Source: Formicarius rufipectus
Taxonomy: Eukaryota > Chordata > Aves > Passeriformes > Formicariidae
Length of the DNA: 64,000 nt
Assembly: GCA_013399695.1 (NCBI GenBank)
Contig: VXAU01000926.1
Span: 406,875 to 470,874, forward strand
Direction: 5' to 3'
Of this stretch, positions 24,661 to 38,328 are shown piece by piece (positions within the stretch are counted from its first letter, which is position 1; every line of letters starts with the position of its first letter). The notes under the pieces are model-generated. The model was not told the DNA's origin, ran no database searches, and saw only the letters and a program-made list of their open reading frames with translations. The translations under genes were made by a program, and so were the position numbers.

Positions 24661-27600
24661 CCCCTGATGTTGTCATTTGCCACTTGATATCTTGGACTGA
24701 GGGTACTTGTGCCTCATTCCCATGATGGAGCTGGACAAGTTCTGGAGGATACCAGACCAGGCCTGGAGAATACATACAATACAGGACTCGATCCCCTCTT
24801 CCCACTTGTCCTGGCCATTACCTCTGCTCCAGCCACGACTGGTGAGAAAACAGTGCTGAAGGCTCACACTTGGTTGAGAAATAGGTGGGGAAGGTGCCTG
24901 CTATAAAATCTTAGCCTGCTTGAGTTGTCTAATAGGGTTTATGAAGTTCAGAGTGCTGCTTCATGCCCCATACATTATGAAATGAAAGCGGTCTTAAGCC
25001 TTCTTCAAAGAAAACAAACTGAGACATCCCCAGGGCAATTTCTTGGTCCTTTTTTAAACATATGTGTCAGCCCTATAGGCCTTTCAGCATATATGTCCCA
25101 GAGATGTTTCATACATACTTCCATTCCATTCTTCTTACAGTCTACCACAATTACTTTTGCTGACAGAGGTCAAAATCACTTTTTTTGAACTCTCTGCCAT
25201 GATGCCTTGTTATCTTCCCTATCTAGAGCTAATGTGGGAACTTTTACAGTGTACAAACAGATGAAGTGCCTTCCTGAGCTGAATCTAAAAACAGAAAAAC
25301 CACTGAAATTCGTCTGTTGCCATTTACCTGTCTGACTCTACAAGTTGCTTTGAGTCCCCTTTCATTCCTACTGACTAAAGAGACAGCTTTATCATCAGGA
25401 TGTTGTTTGGTCTTTTTGTTCACTCACTGTCTTTCCAAACAGAAAGAAATATGATTTGTATACTGAAGCAGATTAAGGGTGCTGGTTTAGCTCTGGAAAG
25501 CAGTTGTGCACAAATCTCAAGAGAGCTGGAAACCTTTGTGCATCTGCAAGAAACAGACAAGCAAAGCATTTAGCCCAGCAAAAAGGACAGACAATTCCAC
25601 TGGAATAAAGAGAAGCATCAGAAGCTCTGGAGGTAGGGATCAGGATTGGGAATTTGAAATAAGATGGGGCGACGGCAGGAAGCAGGTAGCAGGGGCAGGA
25701 CAGGATGGGAGACTTAGGCGTGGATGGGGAGTTTAGGGGGAAGCATCATGCAGACATTAGTAAAGTCTGAAAAGAAAACATAGTCAGAAGAGTCACAGGT
25801 TGTTTGAATGGCAATTTAACTCATAAGCAGAGGAAAATCCAGAACTAGGAAAAATTACAAACAGGCAAAACAAATAAACTAAAAATTGACCAAAAATTCC
25901 AGTACTGATGTTTCAAATTCCCTTACTGACTCGGTTTTGCATAATTTTTCTCCTAAGACTAGAGTGCTCCCCCTCCAAAGTAAAGGCAGAAGAAAAGCAC
26001 ATAAGAAGGAGTGAGCAATAATAAAAGGGACAGCAAAATCTACCGAGTCACACCATGCATGTCTTGTAGCTTTGGTTTCATTCACAAGAATGATCCAGGT
26101 CTGCCAAATTCTTATGTGGTTTTTAGCCTGAAGCTGTTAGCCGTCATTCTAGGCAGTGAGCAAAGAAATAACCTCTGGATAGTTTGTAGATTGTGTTCGT
26201 AGACTGGATTAGTGGTGATACCAACTATATTATGATTTCTCTGCTCAGGAAGCTCTCCTACAGACTATCTTCCTGCCTTATTCAAAATGGGGCTCAAGAG
26301 GCCCTGAGATGCCCTTCCCTGGATACATATATTGCTGCCTATGGAACCAATGACATGCAAGAAAGACAGACCACACATTAGCCTCCTCCTTACCCCAGCA
26401 TTGAACAATATCCAGAGAATAATACAGACTTCTACTTTCCACATGGCCCTTCCAGTTAATGTTTCTTTTGGAAGGGGAGAAAAATCAGCCCATCATTATT
26501 ATTTAATAACATCGGCTTCATGCCAGATCTGAATTTCTGACCTATATTGTGCTTGAGCAAAGAGCTCATTGAAGGGGAATTTTGCCTAGAGTAAGGAGTT
26601 CAAGTTTAGGTCTATTAATTATTAATTGCTCTATTTATTTATTCAAAAGCCCTGGTGAAATGGGAATGTTAGCTGTTTTCCTTCCTCATGAACGGATTGT
26701 CTTGCCTGGTCTCATCTGGTTTTGCACATGTTCTTCTCCAAACAAACTTGTCAAGAAGTGTGTGTGTTTATGGAGAGAGAGGGTCAGATTTTTTGCAAGG
26801 CAGGTCAGGGTCCAGTCACATTTATTCTGCTCATACTTTGCTTTGTAGAACAAGCTGACAGATAAAATGAAATATTAGATTAATTTCCTGTGGATCCAAA
26901 TTTTTTAAAAGAGCCAAAGATGGAAGAGACTGAGTTTAGAACAATAAACACTAAAGCTTACAGAGATTTTGTCAGTGAGAGAAAATCTCTTACTGTAGTG
27001 ATTTATAACTTTGTAAGATGCTGTAGAAACTCCTCTTTCATCAAGACTGCTCACCTATAAGCCCACTTGGTTGTCAAGGTTTGGAAGAAGCATCTATGCC
27101 AAATGGTGACATTCTCAGGTCTTTCCAACATACTCTGCCTCTATTGTGTTTTCAGTTAGTTGATAATCAAAAAAAGCAGGAGTCCATAACCTTCCCCTTC
27201 GTGCTGCCCTTCACATCATCTGCAGCTGGCTGGTGCATCCTACAGCCACGCCAAGGAGTCAAGGGCGTTGGGTGAAAACAACCCTGCTCTGTGCTGCAGA
27301 AAACAGCCATAGAGAAAGAGCATCTCAGCTCAGGTGGGATTAGGAGCAAGCACTGGATGGACATCTGTGTGAGCCCAATGGTCCTGCAGAAAGAGCCCCT
27401 GCTGTGCCACTCGCCTGCTGAACAGAAGAAACAGCTGTTTCTGAGTCAAGGCTTCAGGGACTGCCCCAAGCACACATTACAAAACAAAAGGATCCCATAG
27501 CAATAAAAAACGACTGTGTGCTTTCAGGGAAGAGTGGCAAAACCATGTTTCTCGACAGAACATTCCAGGCACTCAGGTGGCAGTGTTCATATGGAACTCT

Positions 27601-30600
27601 GATAATTCAGACCCTTGATAGCCACAGACATTTCCTTGACAGAAGAATGTTGTATTCTTGTACTGCTTAGTGTCACTCACAAATCCAGAAAGAGCCAAGA
27701 AACCTTCTTGTGTCTCTGGTTGAGGGTAACTTGATTTATTTTTTGAGGCAGACAACCCAGATGCAGGCCGCTGGCCTTCTGGCACTTGTAAGGTTGCAGG
27801 CATCAGTGTTAATAATCCTCATCTCTCTCCTCCAAATGATTTCTGAAAAATCATCCAGCATTTCAGCTCAGCATCACATATACTTCTATATTATGTGTCC
27901 AGGAGGGAACAATTTAGGGCATAGACTTTTATCTGAGTGCACTATATTTCCCCTCCTGTGAAGGTCTGGATATCCCAGGGCCTCTTCCTAGCAGCTCCTG
28001 GGATAAAGTTGTTTTTTTACTTACAGGGGTTCCCATACTGAGGAAATAAATATGAGGTTTCTATCCAGGATCCTTCGCTTTTGTTTTTGGGTTTTCTTGC
28101 TGCTAAGAAGAGAGCAGGTAAGAAAGTGCTCCTTTCTTCACTGTCCTGTTGACAGACAAAGCTCCTCTCTTTTCACTCCCTGCCACATCCTGTGATGTTC
28201 ATTGACCCCCAAGCCCCACCAACTGCTCCATCGATCAGCTGTTTGCTGCCAGTGGCTCAGTGTGTCAACATGCTGGGAAAAGTGGGAAGCCACACATTCC
28301 ATTAGCAGGCTTCTTGCTTCAGTGCTTTAATTGTGCACAGAGATTATTGCATTAGGTTAAGGGATTATATCCACCAGCCAGCAGGTAATGACATTACTGC
28401 AGGTAATGGTAGCATAAGGAGGTGTGGATAAGGCAATAGATAGGAACTCTCTTCTCTGAAACTCTCTGAAAGCAAAGCAAGAGAATAATCTTTCAGCGAT
28501 AGGTCACAGGTCCAAACACTTGTCTCTTTTGGAGTTAAAGGCAAACAATGCAGTGGGAGCAGATCTAGGTGGAATTGCAGCAAAGTGCCTCCAGGTGAAG
28601 AATGTTTTGGAAGGTTGACAGCCTGCACATTACCCACCTGGGCAGGACCAAAAGCATTGTGTGTGGCAGTGGCAGGCCTTCTCCATGACAGAAAACATGA
28701 AGAATCAGAAATTCCCTCTTCTTGTTGGGTTTACAGTCTTGTTTTGGTTTGGTTTGGTTTGGTGTTTTTGGTGTTTTTTTCTTTCAGATATACCAGTTTG
28801 AACCATTTTGGGGAGCTCCAGAGAAGTCTCAGAAGCAGATCCTGTTTTGTTCAGTGTCCAGGCATGGAGCTGGTTCCCTTCCTCAGCTCTAGATTTCCTG
28901 CCTCAGGCTAGCAAGGCTGCTGCATCTGAGTATCTCTGTCTGTGAGAGTTTGATGGAATACAGCAGGATTGGAAAGACCAGCTATGCTACCAGCTAGCCA
29001 TTACCATAGCAGCTTGGGCATCACCTTTGCTGATCCTTCTCAGAAACGACTCAAAGTGTCCCACAAACCTACTCCCATTACATTGGCCCAACTGCTCTGC
29101 AGTGCTGGAGGTACAAAAAAACCAATGCTGACAAGATCTGGAAAGAGAAATGCAAAGAGAGAAAGAAGTTTTGTAAAAATTAAAAGTAGCGACAAGTAGC
29201 AGGAAACTCCACACCATCTCCTTACAGCTTTCAATGAAAGCTGACTTCTTCCAGGCCTGAGTGCTGTGTTTTCTCCCTACTCATCTTGGCAGCTTCCCAA
29301 AATCTATCTCTGCAGCAAGGTCCCTGCCTCTCTGTTAAAGCTCCCTTCTCTCCTCCCCACCTCCTCCCCACCCTTTTATGTGCATACATAATGTCTGATG
29401 CAGGTCTGTGTTTCTGCTTTAATCCAAAGACAGATTACTACAGCATGTGAATGTTGGAATGGCAGTTCCAGTTCAGACCTATTCTCATTTCTAAGACTAA
29501 CAGCACTCTGCATAAGTGCTTGGTTGAATAATTTCTAGCCCATCATTTATTTTCAGATTATCTTGCTTCCATACATTTCTCTTTATGACTGCAGATGTGT
29601 AACTGGTCAGTTGGCATATTTTCCTCTCACTGATTGTATTCTTGAAATGTTTAAACTTAAGAGTAATGACTAGCAGAAGGTGAATAATGAATCTCAAGCC
29701 TCTGCTATCCAGGCAAGTAATAACTCATGCTAGATATACTGCAAGAGTTTCTAAACATTGTCACCACATTATGGTCAAAGATAGAATTGCTTGGACTTTG
29801 TGGGGTTTGGTGCAGTGTTTTAGTTGTTGATTTGTTGGGGTTTTTTATTGAAGGGTCCATGTTTCACTCAGTAGGGTTTGGGTGGAAAATGTGTTTGGAG
29901 TTTTTCTCACCACAACTACTGCATGTGTTTGGATGCAATGTCCACAAACCAAATCTAGAAAGTTTCTTCATGAAAATAAACTTTTTTCACGAGATTTTTA
30001 AGATAAATTTATAAGCTGTTCTCTGTGTGCATGCATGTGTGTGTGTGAATAGGCAGGGAAGAGGCCAGTGGGAATGTATACATGGACCAGTATACAGTGG
30101 TCCATGTGCAGTCTAACTGCATAGAAAAGCAGACGTGATGGGACAAGGGAATTGAGCTTGCTGCACCTCAAATGTCATTTTTGGTAGACAGGGGACTTCA
30201 GGACTTTGTGTAGACTACAGGGAGAGGGGAGCCAAGGAGAAGGGTGGTCTGCCTTTGCAGCAGTCCATGGGAAACTGAGCCTTGCCACCTGCAGTGGGGA
30301 GGAAGACCCTGAAAGAGAATGGAGTTTCCTCCCACATGGCATAGGTTCCCAGCTCTGCTGCTGCAGCTTTGCCTTTAAGGAGAAGCTACAGAGTTTCCCA
30401 TAGCAACAGTTTTTTAATAACAGGCAAAAAGAGCATCAGCTGTCCCTGAAAACATCAAAAAAAGGTCAAATTGTAGGAAGAGTCTTCACACTTCACCCAC
30501 TTCACCTGTAACTCACTTCTGTTCTCACAGCAACCCGTGGCCCATCTCTGTTGCTTGTCCCAGTTCGCATCACATCACCTCACACCGCATTCAGTGCTGC

Positions 30601-32398
30601 TGGTGAGGCAAAGAAGGAGAGCCTCCTACCTTAATCCTCTACAGCCTCAGCAGTGAGGATGAGCAGTCCTGCAGCACTAGAATTGCTGCACACATGTCCT
30701 CCAGTGATGGGTACTTGAGGAGAGTGTAGAGGAACTGTAAACCTTCCTCCAGGGTAAGGGTGCAAGTCTTAAAGCACAGAGAGGTGTGGCACCTCCTTTC
30801 ACAACTCCTCAACCCCTTATACCTCTTGAATATTCAATATTACTTCCTCTGTGGCTGCTCACTCTCCTTTGAAAGGGAAACAAGGGCTGAGCTCAGTGCT
30901 GAGATGTCCAGCTGTAGCGGTCTAGCCAAGTGCTTGCATTCAGGGGTTTGCTCACCCTCGTTTTGATGATGCCACCACTGGCTGGCTTTGCTGAGTTACT
31001 GCTGGGCCTCAGGGACCAGTAAAGAAGACACCAGGACATCTGTATCCATGGGGTCAGTGTCTTGTTCCCTCTATCACATTTCTTACAGCTGTTTTTGCAA
31101 CAGAGGCAGGAATGTTAGATCTAGAGGAAAATTAATTGAGCAGTTTTAACTGCTTGGGATGAAACAGACCAAAATATAAATCTCTTTCTGTTCTTCCCCT
31201 TTCCTCATACATATACTTTGCATTTTTAATAAAAACCCACTTATTTTTAAATTGTCTTCTATTTGTTTACTAAGTCTAAAACTTTGCAGAAAAAAATTGT
31301 CACCCACACAGAAGTACTAAGTGCTGATGGCTGATGGCATTTATAAACTCACCACCCTTGATGTTGCTTTGGGACAGTGTTGGCTCTGAAGAAGCTGCTA
31401 TCTTGACCAGAAGTTGTGAAGGTAAGTTTTTGTGACTTCCCAGAGGTCCTAGCTCTTGCCAGTGGAGGACAACTGGAAACCCTGAAGAAGGGCACTTGTT
31501 CCAACCCCAATCTGTCACCTACACACACACGCCCACTTCCTTTTTCTCAGGGAAATATTGTGCAGACACTGAAAGTGCTGGAATACATGCAAGAGCACAC
31601 AGAGAAGAGGGAACCTCGAGCAGAGGAGTGTTAGACACAAAGAAGCATCTTGTAGTGCTATTAAGTGTTCCTAGATGAATATATAATCACAAGCTTGTCA
31701 GGGTTTGATTTATTTTGGTTATCTGCCTGATGTTAAAAACAGATGCATCTGTTTCTGAAATCACCACATGGTAAGATATGACTGCCTTCACCCCTGATCT
31801 TATTGGAAAACTGACTGACTTTAAAAAAGAAACTCAAGGCAGGACAGAGACTGTGTCTCACAAACTCCCTCCTTTTGAGCTGCAGTGGGAGGCAAGGAGT
31901 GTAAGGCCACTGGCAAGGGGTCCCTACATGTACCCAGGGCCAATGGAATTGCAAGTGTGAGTTGAGGGATGTGCTCTTTGTGTACTAACCTGTCTGGGAG
32001 CCTCCTCTGCATTCAGCTCCTGATAGTAGGGCAGTCGGGGCTGCTGGGGACACCTGAGGCTTAGAGGACTAACATCCATTCAATTCTGTGTTTTGGCTGG
32101 GAATGGAAAAACCTCAATTTAGATTCTTCAGAGGAAACACACTGCATTGGCATACAATCTCCTTCTGCCAGGGCGTGAAAATGAAACAGTCCTAGTAGGT
32201 CACTTCCGGGACATTTCCCTCAGGAAAGACAGAGGTAGATTAATTCTTCCAGATAATTTTTTTCTGACACTGTTTCAATTTTACTTGAAATTTGGTTTCC
32301 CATTTTATCTCTGTGGTATGGTCTCACAACCACACATATATATATAACATCCATATATGTTCATCTAAGCCTTACCTGCATTTCCCTGTTTTAGTGCT
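24661..32398. other. Unique non-coding DNA, nothing firm recognised
   Basis: No gene or mobile element is recognised. It contains a purine- and G-rich block at about 25620-25745, a short GGTTT repeat (28746-28763) followed by a strong-looking splice acceptor (ending at 28786), and a conserved-looking AT-rich piece near 28280-28370 containing TTTAATTG. None of the open frames shows a domain. Confidence 0.5.
28746..28763. repeat. GGTTT pentamer repeat
   Basis: Between three and four copies of GGTTT, followed by a T-rich tract that ends in CTTTCAG. Confidence 0.8.
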
Positions 32399-32404
32399 GT
32401 CATT
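32399..32404. repeat. Target-site duplication, left copy
   Basis: GTCATT directly left of the LTR at 32405-32842; the identical hexamer follows the LTR at 32843-32848. The seventh base (T) also agrees. Confidence 0.75.
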
Positions 32405-32842
32405 TATAGGCGAAGGAGTTCAGGTACAACACACCACAGACCAATATGATCAAACAGTGAAGCACACTTTATTACACACAGGGTTCTACTTTTATACAGG
32501 ATGTGTTTTCCAGTTATGTGATCATACAAGGTGACTGGATAACTCAGTAGGTTCATGTTTATGCATTTCAAGCTCTTTAGTCCATTGATCTTGGTGTTAA
32601 TTGGCTCTGTCTGAAGTCCACCCCATGGATTTTTTCCAAGGACTTTCCAGAGGAATTTGGAAGGGCTTGCAGCTTTCTTTTTAATGAACAGGTGCAGATA
32701 AGAACAGATCTCAAAGCTATAAACTATTCCTTTACTAGTGTTCAAAGGTATGCAAACAAAGGCCTGTTTCTCCTGAGAACTGGTACATGGATTGTTCACA
32801 AAGATGTTCACAAAGTGTCCATTTTTCTGCATATACTCCACA
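32405..32842 (-). mobile_element. Solo LTR of an ERVK-like endogenous retrovirus
   Basis: A 438-bp long terminal repeat read on the minus strand. On that strand it starts with TGTGGAGTATATG (right end, 32842). It carries a TATAAAA box at 32490-32496, then an AATAAA polyadenylation signal at 32468-32473, then a short U5. This U3-TATA-AATAAA-U5 order is the usual avian retroviral LTR layout. The 6-bp duplications on both sides fit integration by class II (ERVK/alpharetrovirus-like) integrases. The left end reads TA where TG is expected, one mutation away from canonical. No internal viral genes lie beside it, so it is a solo LTR left by recombination. The family name is not assigned. Confidence 0.75.
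32468..32496 (-). promoter_or_regulatory. LTR TATA box and polyadenylation signal
   Basis: On the minus strand TATAAAA (32496-32490) precedes AATAAA (32473-32468) by about 16 bases. In this arrangement the transcript start in R lies close to the polyadenylation signal, as in short avian retroviral R regions. Any transcript from it would run leftwards. Activity is unknown. Confidence 0.6.
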
Positions 32843-32848
32843 GTCATT
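32843..32848. repeat. Target-site duplication, right copy
   Basis: GTCATT, identical to 32399-32404, directly following the LTR end. Confidence 0.75.
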
Positions 32849-35800
32849 TCCAGATGGAACTTCCTATTCAGTTCAGCTGGATGTTCTCCCTCCTCTCCTG
32901 CTTTTCCATAAGGTGATGGATGTTCTACTGGTGCTCAGCCATAACTTTTACAAGCATTGCAACTTGGCCCCTCTTCACCTCACTTCATGTGCCTATCCCT
33001 GAAATGCCTTTGCAGCTGCTCTCCAGGTTCAGCCCAGGTTGCCAGCATCTTTCTCATGCCACACGTCTTGGTTCTGAGGAAGAAGACCTCATTCTCCCTT
33101 CCCTCAAATGAGTGTGATGTCTGTCCAGAGGGTTTAATCTGGGTAAGTCCGAGGAGGAGGCTCTGGACAGACACCTGTCAACCCTTCCCACGCTGAGAGT
33201 GAGACAATGGGAGTGCTTTCGGCTGCTGGATTGAAGACAGATAACCAGAAAACTCAGTGATTGAAGAGATTATGAGCAAAAGGGATTAACTGGGAAAGAA
33301 ATAATTTGAAGACCAGAGGTTTTCCTGTTAGCCTGTGTGTGATCTGTTCAGTGCCATGAAATCCTGTAGATACATAACTCCTTTGTCACCACCTAATGCT
33401 CATAACACACACAGGCAATTGCTGCTTTTGGTAGAAGGAGCCCAGAGGCTCCCTGCAGTTTGAGGAAGGTGTGTGTTGCTCCCCATGGGGTGCTGCCTCT
33501 TAATTGCTCCTTTAAAATTACTTAAATGAACCCTGTGACTTGTAGAGTCAAGAGACTCCTAAGGATGATGTGATGCAGATGTGGTACAAGAAATATTGTG
33601 ATAGCAGCACAAAGAGATGGCCCATTCCTGCCTGGAAAGGAGAGAAGAAAACAAAGAAACAGAACTCTCGGAGACAGTTGAGATGCAAAGAAGAGATCAC
33701 TAGCTCTGGGCACACACATGCATCTCTGCAGATAGGGTCCACCGCCTGTCAGCCCCACAGGAACAAGGCAGGAGGCACTGACAGCCAGTCACATCTCTCC
33801 ACCACTGGCTTTGACACCGTACTTCACTGTCAGATGCTACTGGGTACAGAGCTGGGCATGACTCACCGGCACAGAGGAGGGAGGAAGAAATAGCACTTTG
33901 ATGAGTTACCCCCAAGCACAGTGAGGTGGGGCAGAAGTGAGGACCACTGCTGGCAGTGCTCATCCTGCACACCTCCTTGCTGCGGGATGCCCGACTGAGG
34001 CTTTTCATTTTTTGAATGAAGTAAGGCCTGAAAGTTTAAAGCAACTTGGGAATCACCGTTGTGTTTTATGCAGCAGGTTTAATAGTATCTCTGTGGATAA
34101 ATCCACTGGACCACTTTGAATATCACAAGAAAGATCTGGAACAGTGAGTCATCAAAGGACTTGTTGTATGTCCCACATGAATTGATTGTCTGACAAGAAT
34201 TCCAAATCAAGAAACCATACTTTGCTTCCACTTCTCATATCAGCCACATGTGAGATCCAATTCATGCTCTGCTCTGAACCTCTGCTGAGTATTGTTAGCC
34301 AGTCTCTATGATGTGCTCCATCTGCAGAGGATGAAATAATGCCATCTCTTACTTTCCCTTCAGGACGTCAAGGCTTTGTTCTGGCATCTTTCCCCTGCTG
34401 GTGAGCAGACTCACTGAAGTCAGTCTGACTGTCGACTGTCCATGGCAGCAACGCTCATGCTGTTCAGCCCAGCTCAGCAAATGACTGAGCTTCTTCAGGC
34501 TGAAAACTGCTCAGAAGAGGATAAAGTGCACTGCTCTTACTGTTGTGGGAATTTTCAAGAGTTTCTTCCTGCTAGAGCCCCATCCCCCTCTATTACTTTC
34601 CTGTTCAGCAGGAGCACTAAATGTCTCCTCTTTCTTTCACCCTCTGCAAGGATTTTGCTCGGTAGGAGCAGGGTGACAGTGCTTCCAAATCCCTTTACTG
34701 TTCATGAAAGTGGGTCAGATCAAAGAAAGTGGATCAGATCAGATCCCTCTCCATTTCTGAAAAGGAAATGGTATCACCCTGCAGACTGGCTTCTCCTTAC
34801 ATTTCTTTAAATCCTCAATGAATGGAGTATTTTTTAGTATTTTTCAGTGTGTTTTGTACTTTCCCACCAGTCCTGATATGTGGCCCCTAAATAGTTCAGT
34901 TGCCAGGGCTGAAAGCTGCAAAGAGAATTTAAGCACTGCCTTGGCTTAGTTTACATTTATTTCCTTTTGATGGTCTCAGGGGAGAAGACCATGGTCTTCC
35001 ATGTGCCTGCAGGTGGCAGGCAGAAACCATTTCTGGGCATAAAAAATGTTTGTTTGAGTCTTATATTAGAAACTCCATTACACATCATATCCAAGCCTCT
35101 TTACAGGGAACTGTAAAGACCAAAATTTGTTTCCATCTTAATGCCAAAATATTTCCTGCAGGTGACTGTAAAGTGGAATAGAACAAATTTCTTTACATTA
35201 GAGAAAGTTGAATAGTTCAGACACCTTCTTTAGGCCTCATCTCTTTCCAAGGTAATAATCACCCCACATTTTTGTGCTGCAACAAAACCAGCCACCCAGG
35301 ACTGCATCGTATTTGCTAGGATTTGTACTGAGAGGAGGGGAAAGCACAGAAAGACAGTGGAGTGAAAAGATAATTTCATTTAATTGCTGTAACATAAGGC
35401 TTGTGATGTAGTTGCACATTTCTGGCTCCCTTGGAGGATCAGCAGTGGCAGGTACCACATGCATGGGTATCTGCTCGCAGGTTAGGGAGGATGTATGTGC
35501 AGCTGAAGGCTGGGGACTCAGCTGAAATGGGAAAAAGTCTTGCTGCACATTTCCTCTGTGGTTTTGGCCACATGGCTTTGTCTGTGACTCATGTCTCCAC
35601 CTGCAAAGAGAGCAGTAAAAGCACTGCCTGCCTGCCACTGGCGGTCACAAGAAGCAACAAATGCAATGAGAGTCACGGGCTCAATGACGACAGTGACGGA
35701 GAGTGTTAGAAGTTATTCTTCACCTTGCACGACGTGTTCCCAAACCTCCAGGAAGCATCACTGCTCTCTTATGGGAAACACCAGCCTATGGGCTTTCCTA

Positions 35801-36766
35801 CACCCTGCCTGCAGCCCGCATGGCATGATTCGGTCCAGGCGGGCTCTGCCACAAAGTCCCTTGATCCTGCATAAGGCTTTAAACCTGAACAGCTGGAGGG
35901 GAACAATGTAGGTTCCAGCCCGGGACCCTACACTCTCTGTATCCCTGACACAGGAAGGCTTGTTCTGAGAAGCACAAACTAATTTAGCTGAGGAGATGAA
36001 AATTTAGGGGCCATCAAAACATATGTGATCAGAACTAGGTTAAATTTATAGTGGGCATACAGACTACAGTCCTTACTCGATAATTTAAATATGAGGAAGA
36101 GGGGGAAAGTGGCCACTTAAGAAAAAAAACACACCTTCCCTTGATATTATAAAAGTTACCATGGTATTATAGTAACTAACTAACCAATGTTTGTTCCTGT
36201 AAAGCTAAGGGGAGCTTTACAGATAGACAATTTCAGTAATATGTATATAGTGAGTCTGCAAGTACCTGTGCAAACACATAAAAAAGGGATAATAAGGCTC
36301 TAAAGGAAATTGGAAGAAGTTGTGAAAAATCTGTGACTCAACACTATGGAGACAGATAATGTGGATAAAATTGTTCTAAGAACAAAAGAAATCCTAGAAT
36401 TGTTATAGGTAATTTACCCAATAAAGAAAATTATACTTCTAATATTATTGCACAAAACCCCCCCCCCAGCAGTATCAAATAAATATTTATCTTCTGTATT
36501 CTGAAAAAAACCTAGGTGGCCTATTAGCATCCTACAAGATTAATGCATTATTCTACTCTATCCTTTACTAGAGATAAATATTTCTAAATCAGGACATCTA
36601 CATGGTACTCAAACAGCTTCTAAAAAGTCTCTGAAGACATTAGATAGCTAATGTCAATTTTTAATAAAATTTGGGAAAACAGGTTTGTCTGCAAACTATA
36701 AGAGAGGCATCATTCCATTAGCGCTTTTAAATTATAAATGGGGCAGCAAGAGAAGCAGGAGATTCG

Positions 36767-36795
36767 GAGGCAGAGGCAGAGACAGAGGCAGAGCC
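36767..36795. repeat. Short GGCAGA-type hexamer repeat
   Basis: GGAGGCAGAGGCAGAGACAGAGGCAGAG-like purine repeats, with another GAGGCAGAGGCAGA copy near 36847-36860. Simple sequence. Confidence 0.7.
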
Positions 36796-38312
36796 CAGCC
36801 CATTCCCTAGGTCACTAGCCCACCACTGGGGAGAAGGATGCAACATGGAGGCAGAGGCAGATGGGGCTGGGTTATTATTGCACAGAGCAGGGTACTTTGT
36901 GCTTGAAGCCATTTGGAGGTGGGAGAATCACAAATGTGCTTTTGTACTCGAACAGTGCCCATCACTAAAATGGGGATGATATTTCTTGCATTACGAACTG
37001 ACTAACCGATAGATCTCAAAGCCTTCTCACCAAACCAGGAATAGTCAACATGATGTCCACTATGTCAAGAGGTTTCAAGGGAGGTGCATTCCTCACTTGC
37101 TGCTTTCCCATATTCCAGCAGCAAGCCAGAAAGGAACTTAAATTCAATGTCTGCAAACTTCTCAGCTCTCACTTCCTGGTAGGCTGGTAAACACTGAAGA
37201 TTTACACGCATGAGTTCTGGTTACGCTGACAGGGAAAAGACTGTGTTCTTGAAAACAGTATTTCTGAACTGTGTGATGAGAGCATGAAGAGACACAGTGA
37301 TGGGCTGCCAGAGTGCTGCTCTGACCAGTGGAAAGGCACAGTCTTTGATATACAGGCATGATCCTGCTGAGCAGGTGCCCTCACTGCATCATCCTGCATA
37401 TGTTTGTGCAAGATAGTAGCTAGATCTGCAATTACTGGAAAATCTGGGCAGCTGAAAAGCCTGAATTTTTCTGCCAGAGCAGCTCTTTAAAAAGGCTTTC
37501 CTTGTTTCAGGATGTCACAGAAGTGAATTTGAAGAAGGAAGGGTTTTTTTTTTTAAGCATTGCATGATCTGAGCCAGAAGAAGAAGCAGTCTGTGTTCCA
37601 GAAAGGACACGGTCATTGTGACAACTTGGAACATTGGGTTTCTACTCCCAAGCAAAGCCTAAGCAGTCCACATCAATATGCACAGTCTCTGCTGACTGAA
37701 GAGTAGCCTGTGCACAAGCACCTCTGGGAATGGCAAGAAATCCAGTGTCTCATCTTCCTTCAGTATTGAGACTTCCTCTGGTTATTGAGATTGGCAGTCT
37801 CTCAAGGCACTTAGGAGTCTTTATACTTCTTTATGATTCTTTTCTTCTTCCAGTCAGTCACCTTTGTCATAGGTATCTGACCCGGAGAGTTCCTTTTAAA
37901 CCAGAATGTCTGGACCTGAGCCAAGTGATTATACAGAATATAAATACAACTAAAAATCCATTACCTTCAGTTTCATTGCCTAGCCTGCAGCTTCAGACAA
38001 ATTACATTAACTCTTGTTGCCCCTACTCCACTGTTTGAGTTGAACCTGTAGTGACCACTCCCTCTTCTTGCACAGTTTCTTAGCCAGTATATGGATCTTA
38101 TGGCTTTTGCCACAGAAGGGGCAAAGGTTGGGCACTCATACATGGAAGATGGTCCTCTCATTTTTCCATGATGTCAGGAGTAGCTCTTGCTAATGAAGGA
38201 AGGCCTGGACAATTAAAAAGGCTGCATGTTGAGGTATGTTAATACACTTGCACAATAAAACCCTCAAATTTCCTGAGCACTGGGAGTGGTGCAAGAAAAT
38301 CATCTGTGTATA

Positions 38313-38328
38313 TGTGTGTGTGTGTGTG
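38313..38328. repeat. TG dinucleotide repeat
   Basis: Eight TG units preceded by TATA. Simple microsatellite. Confidence 0.85.

Noticed and set aside
28740..28911. Exon starting after the strong acceptor CTTTCAG at 28786
   Set aside because: The acceptor is created by a T-rich simple repeat; the following frame has no recognisable domain and no good donor follows.
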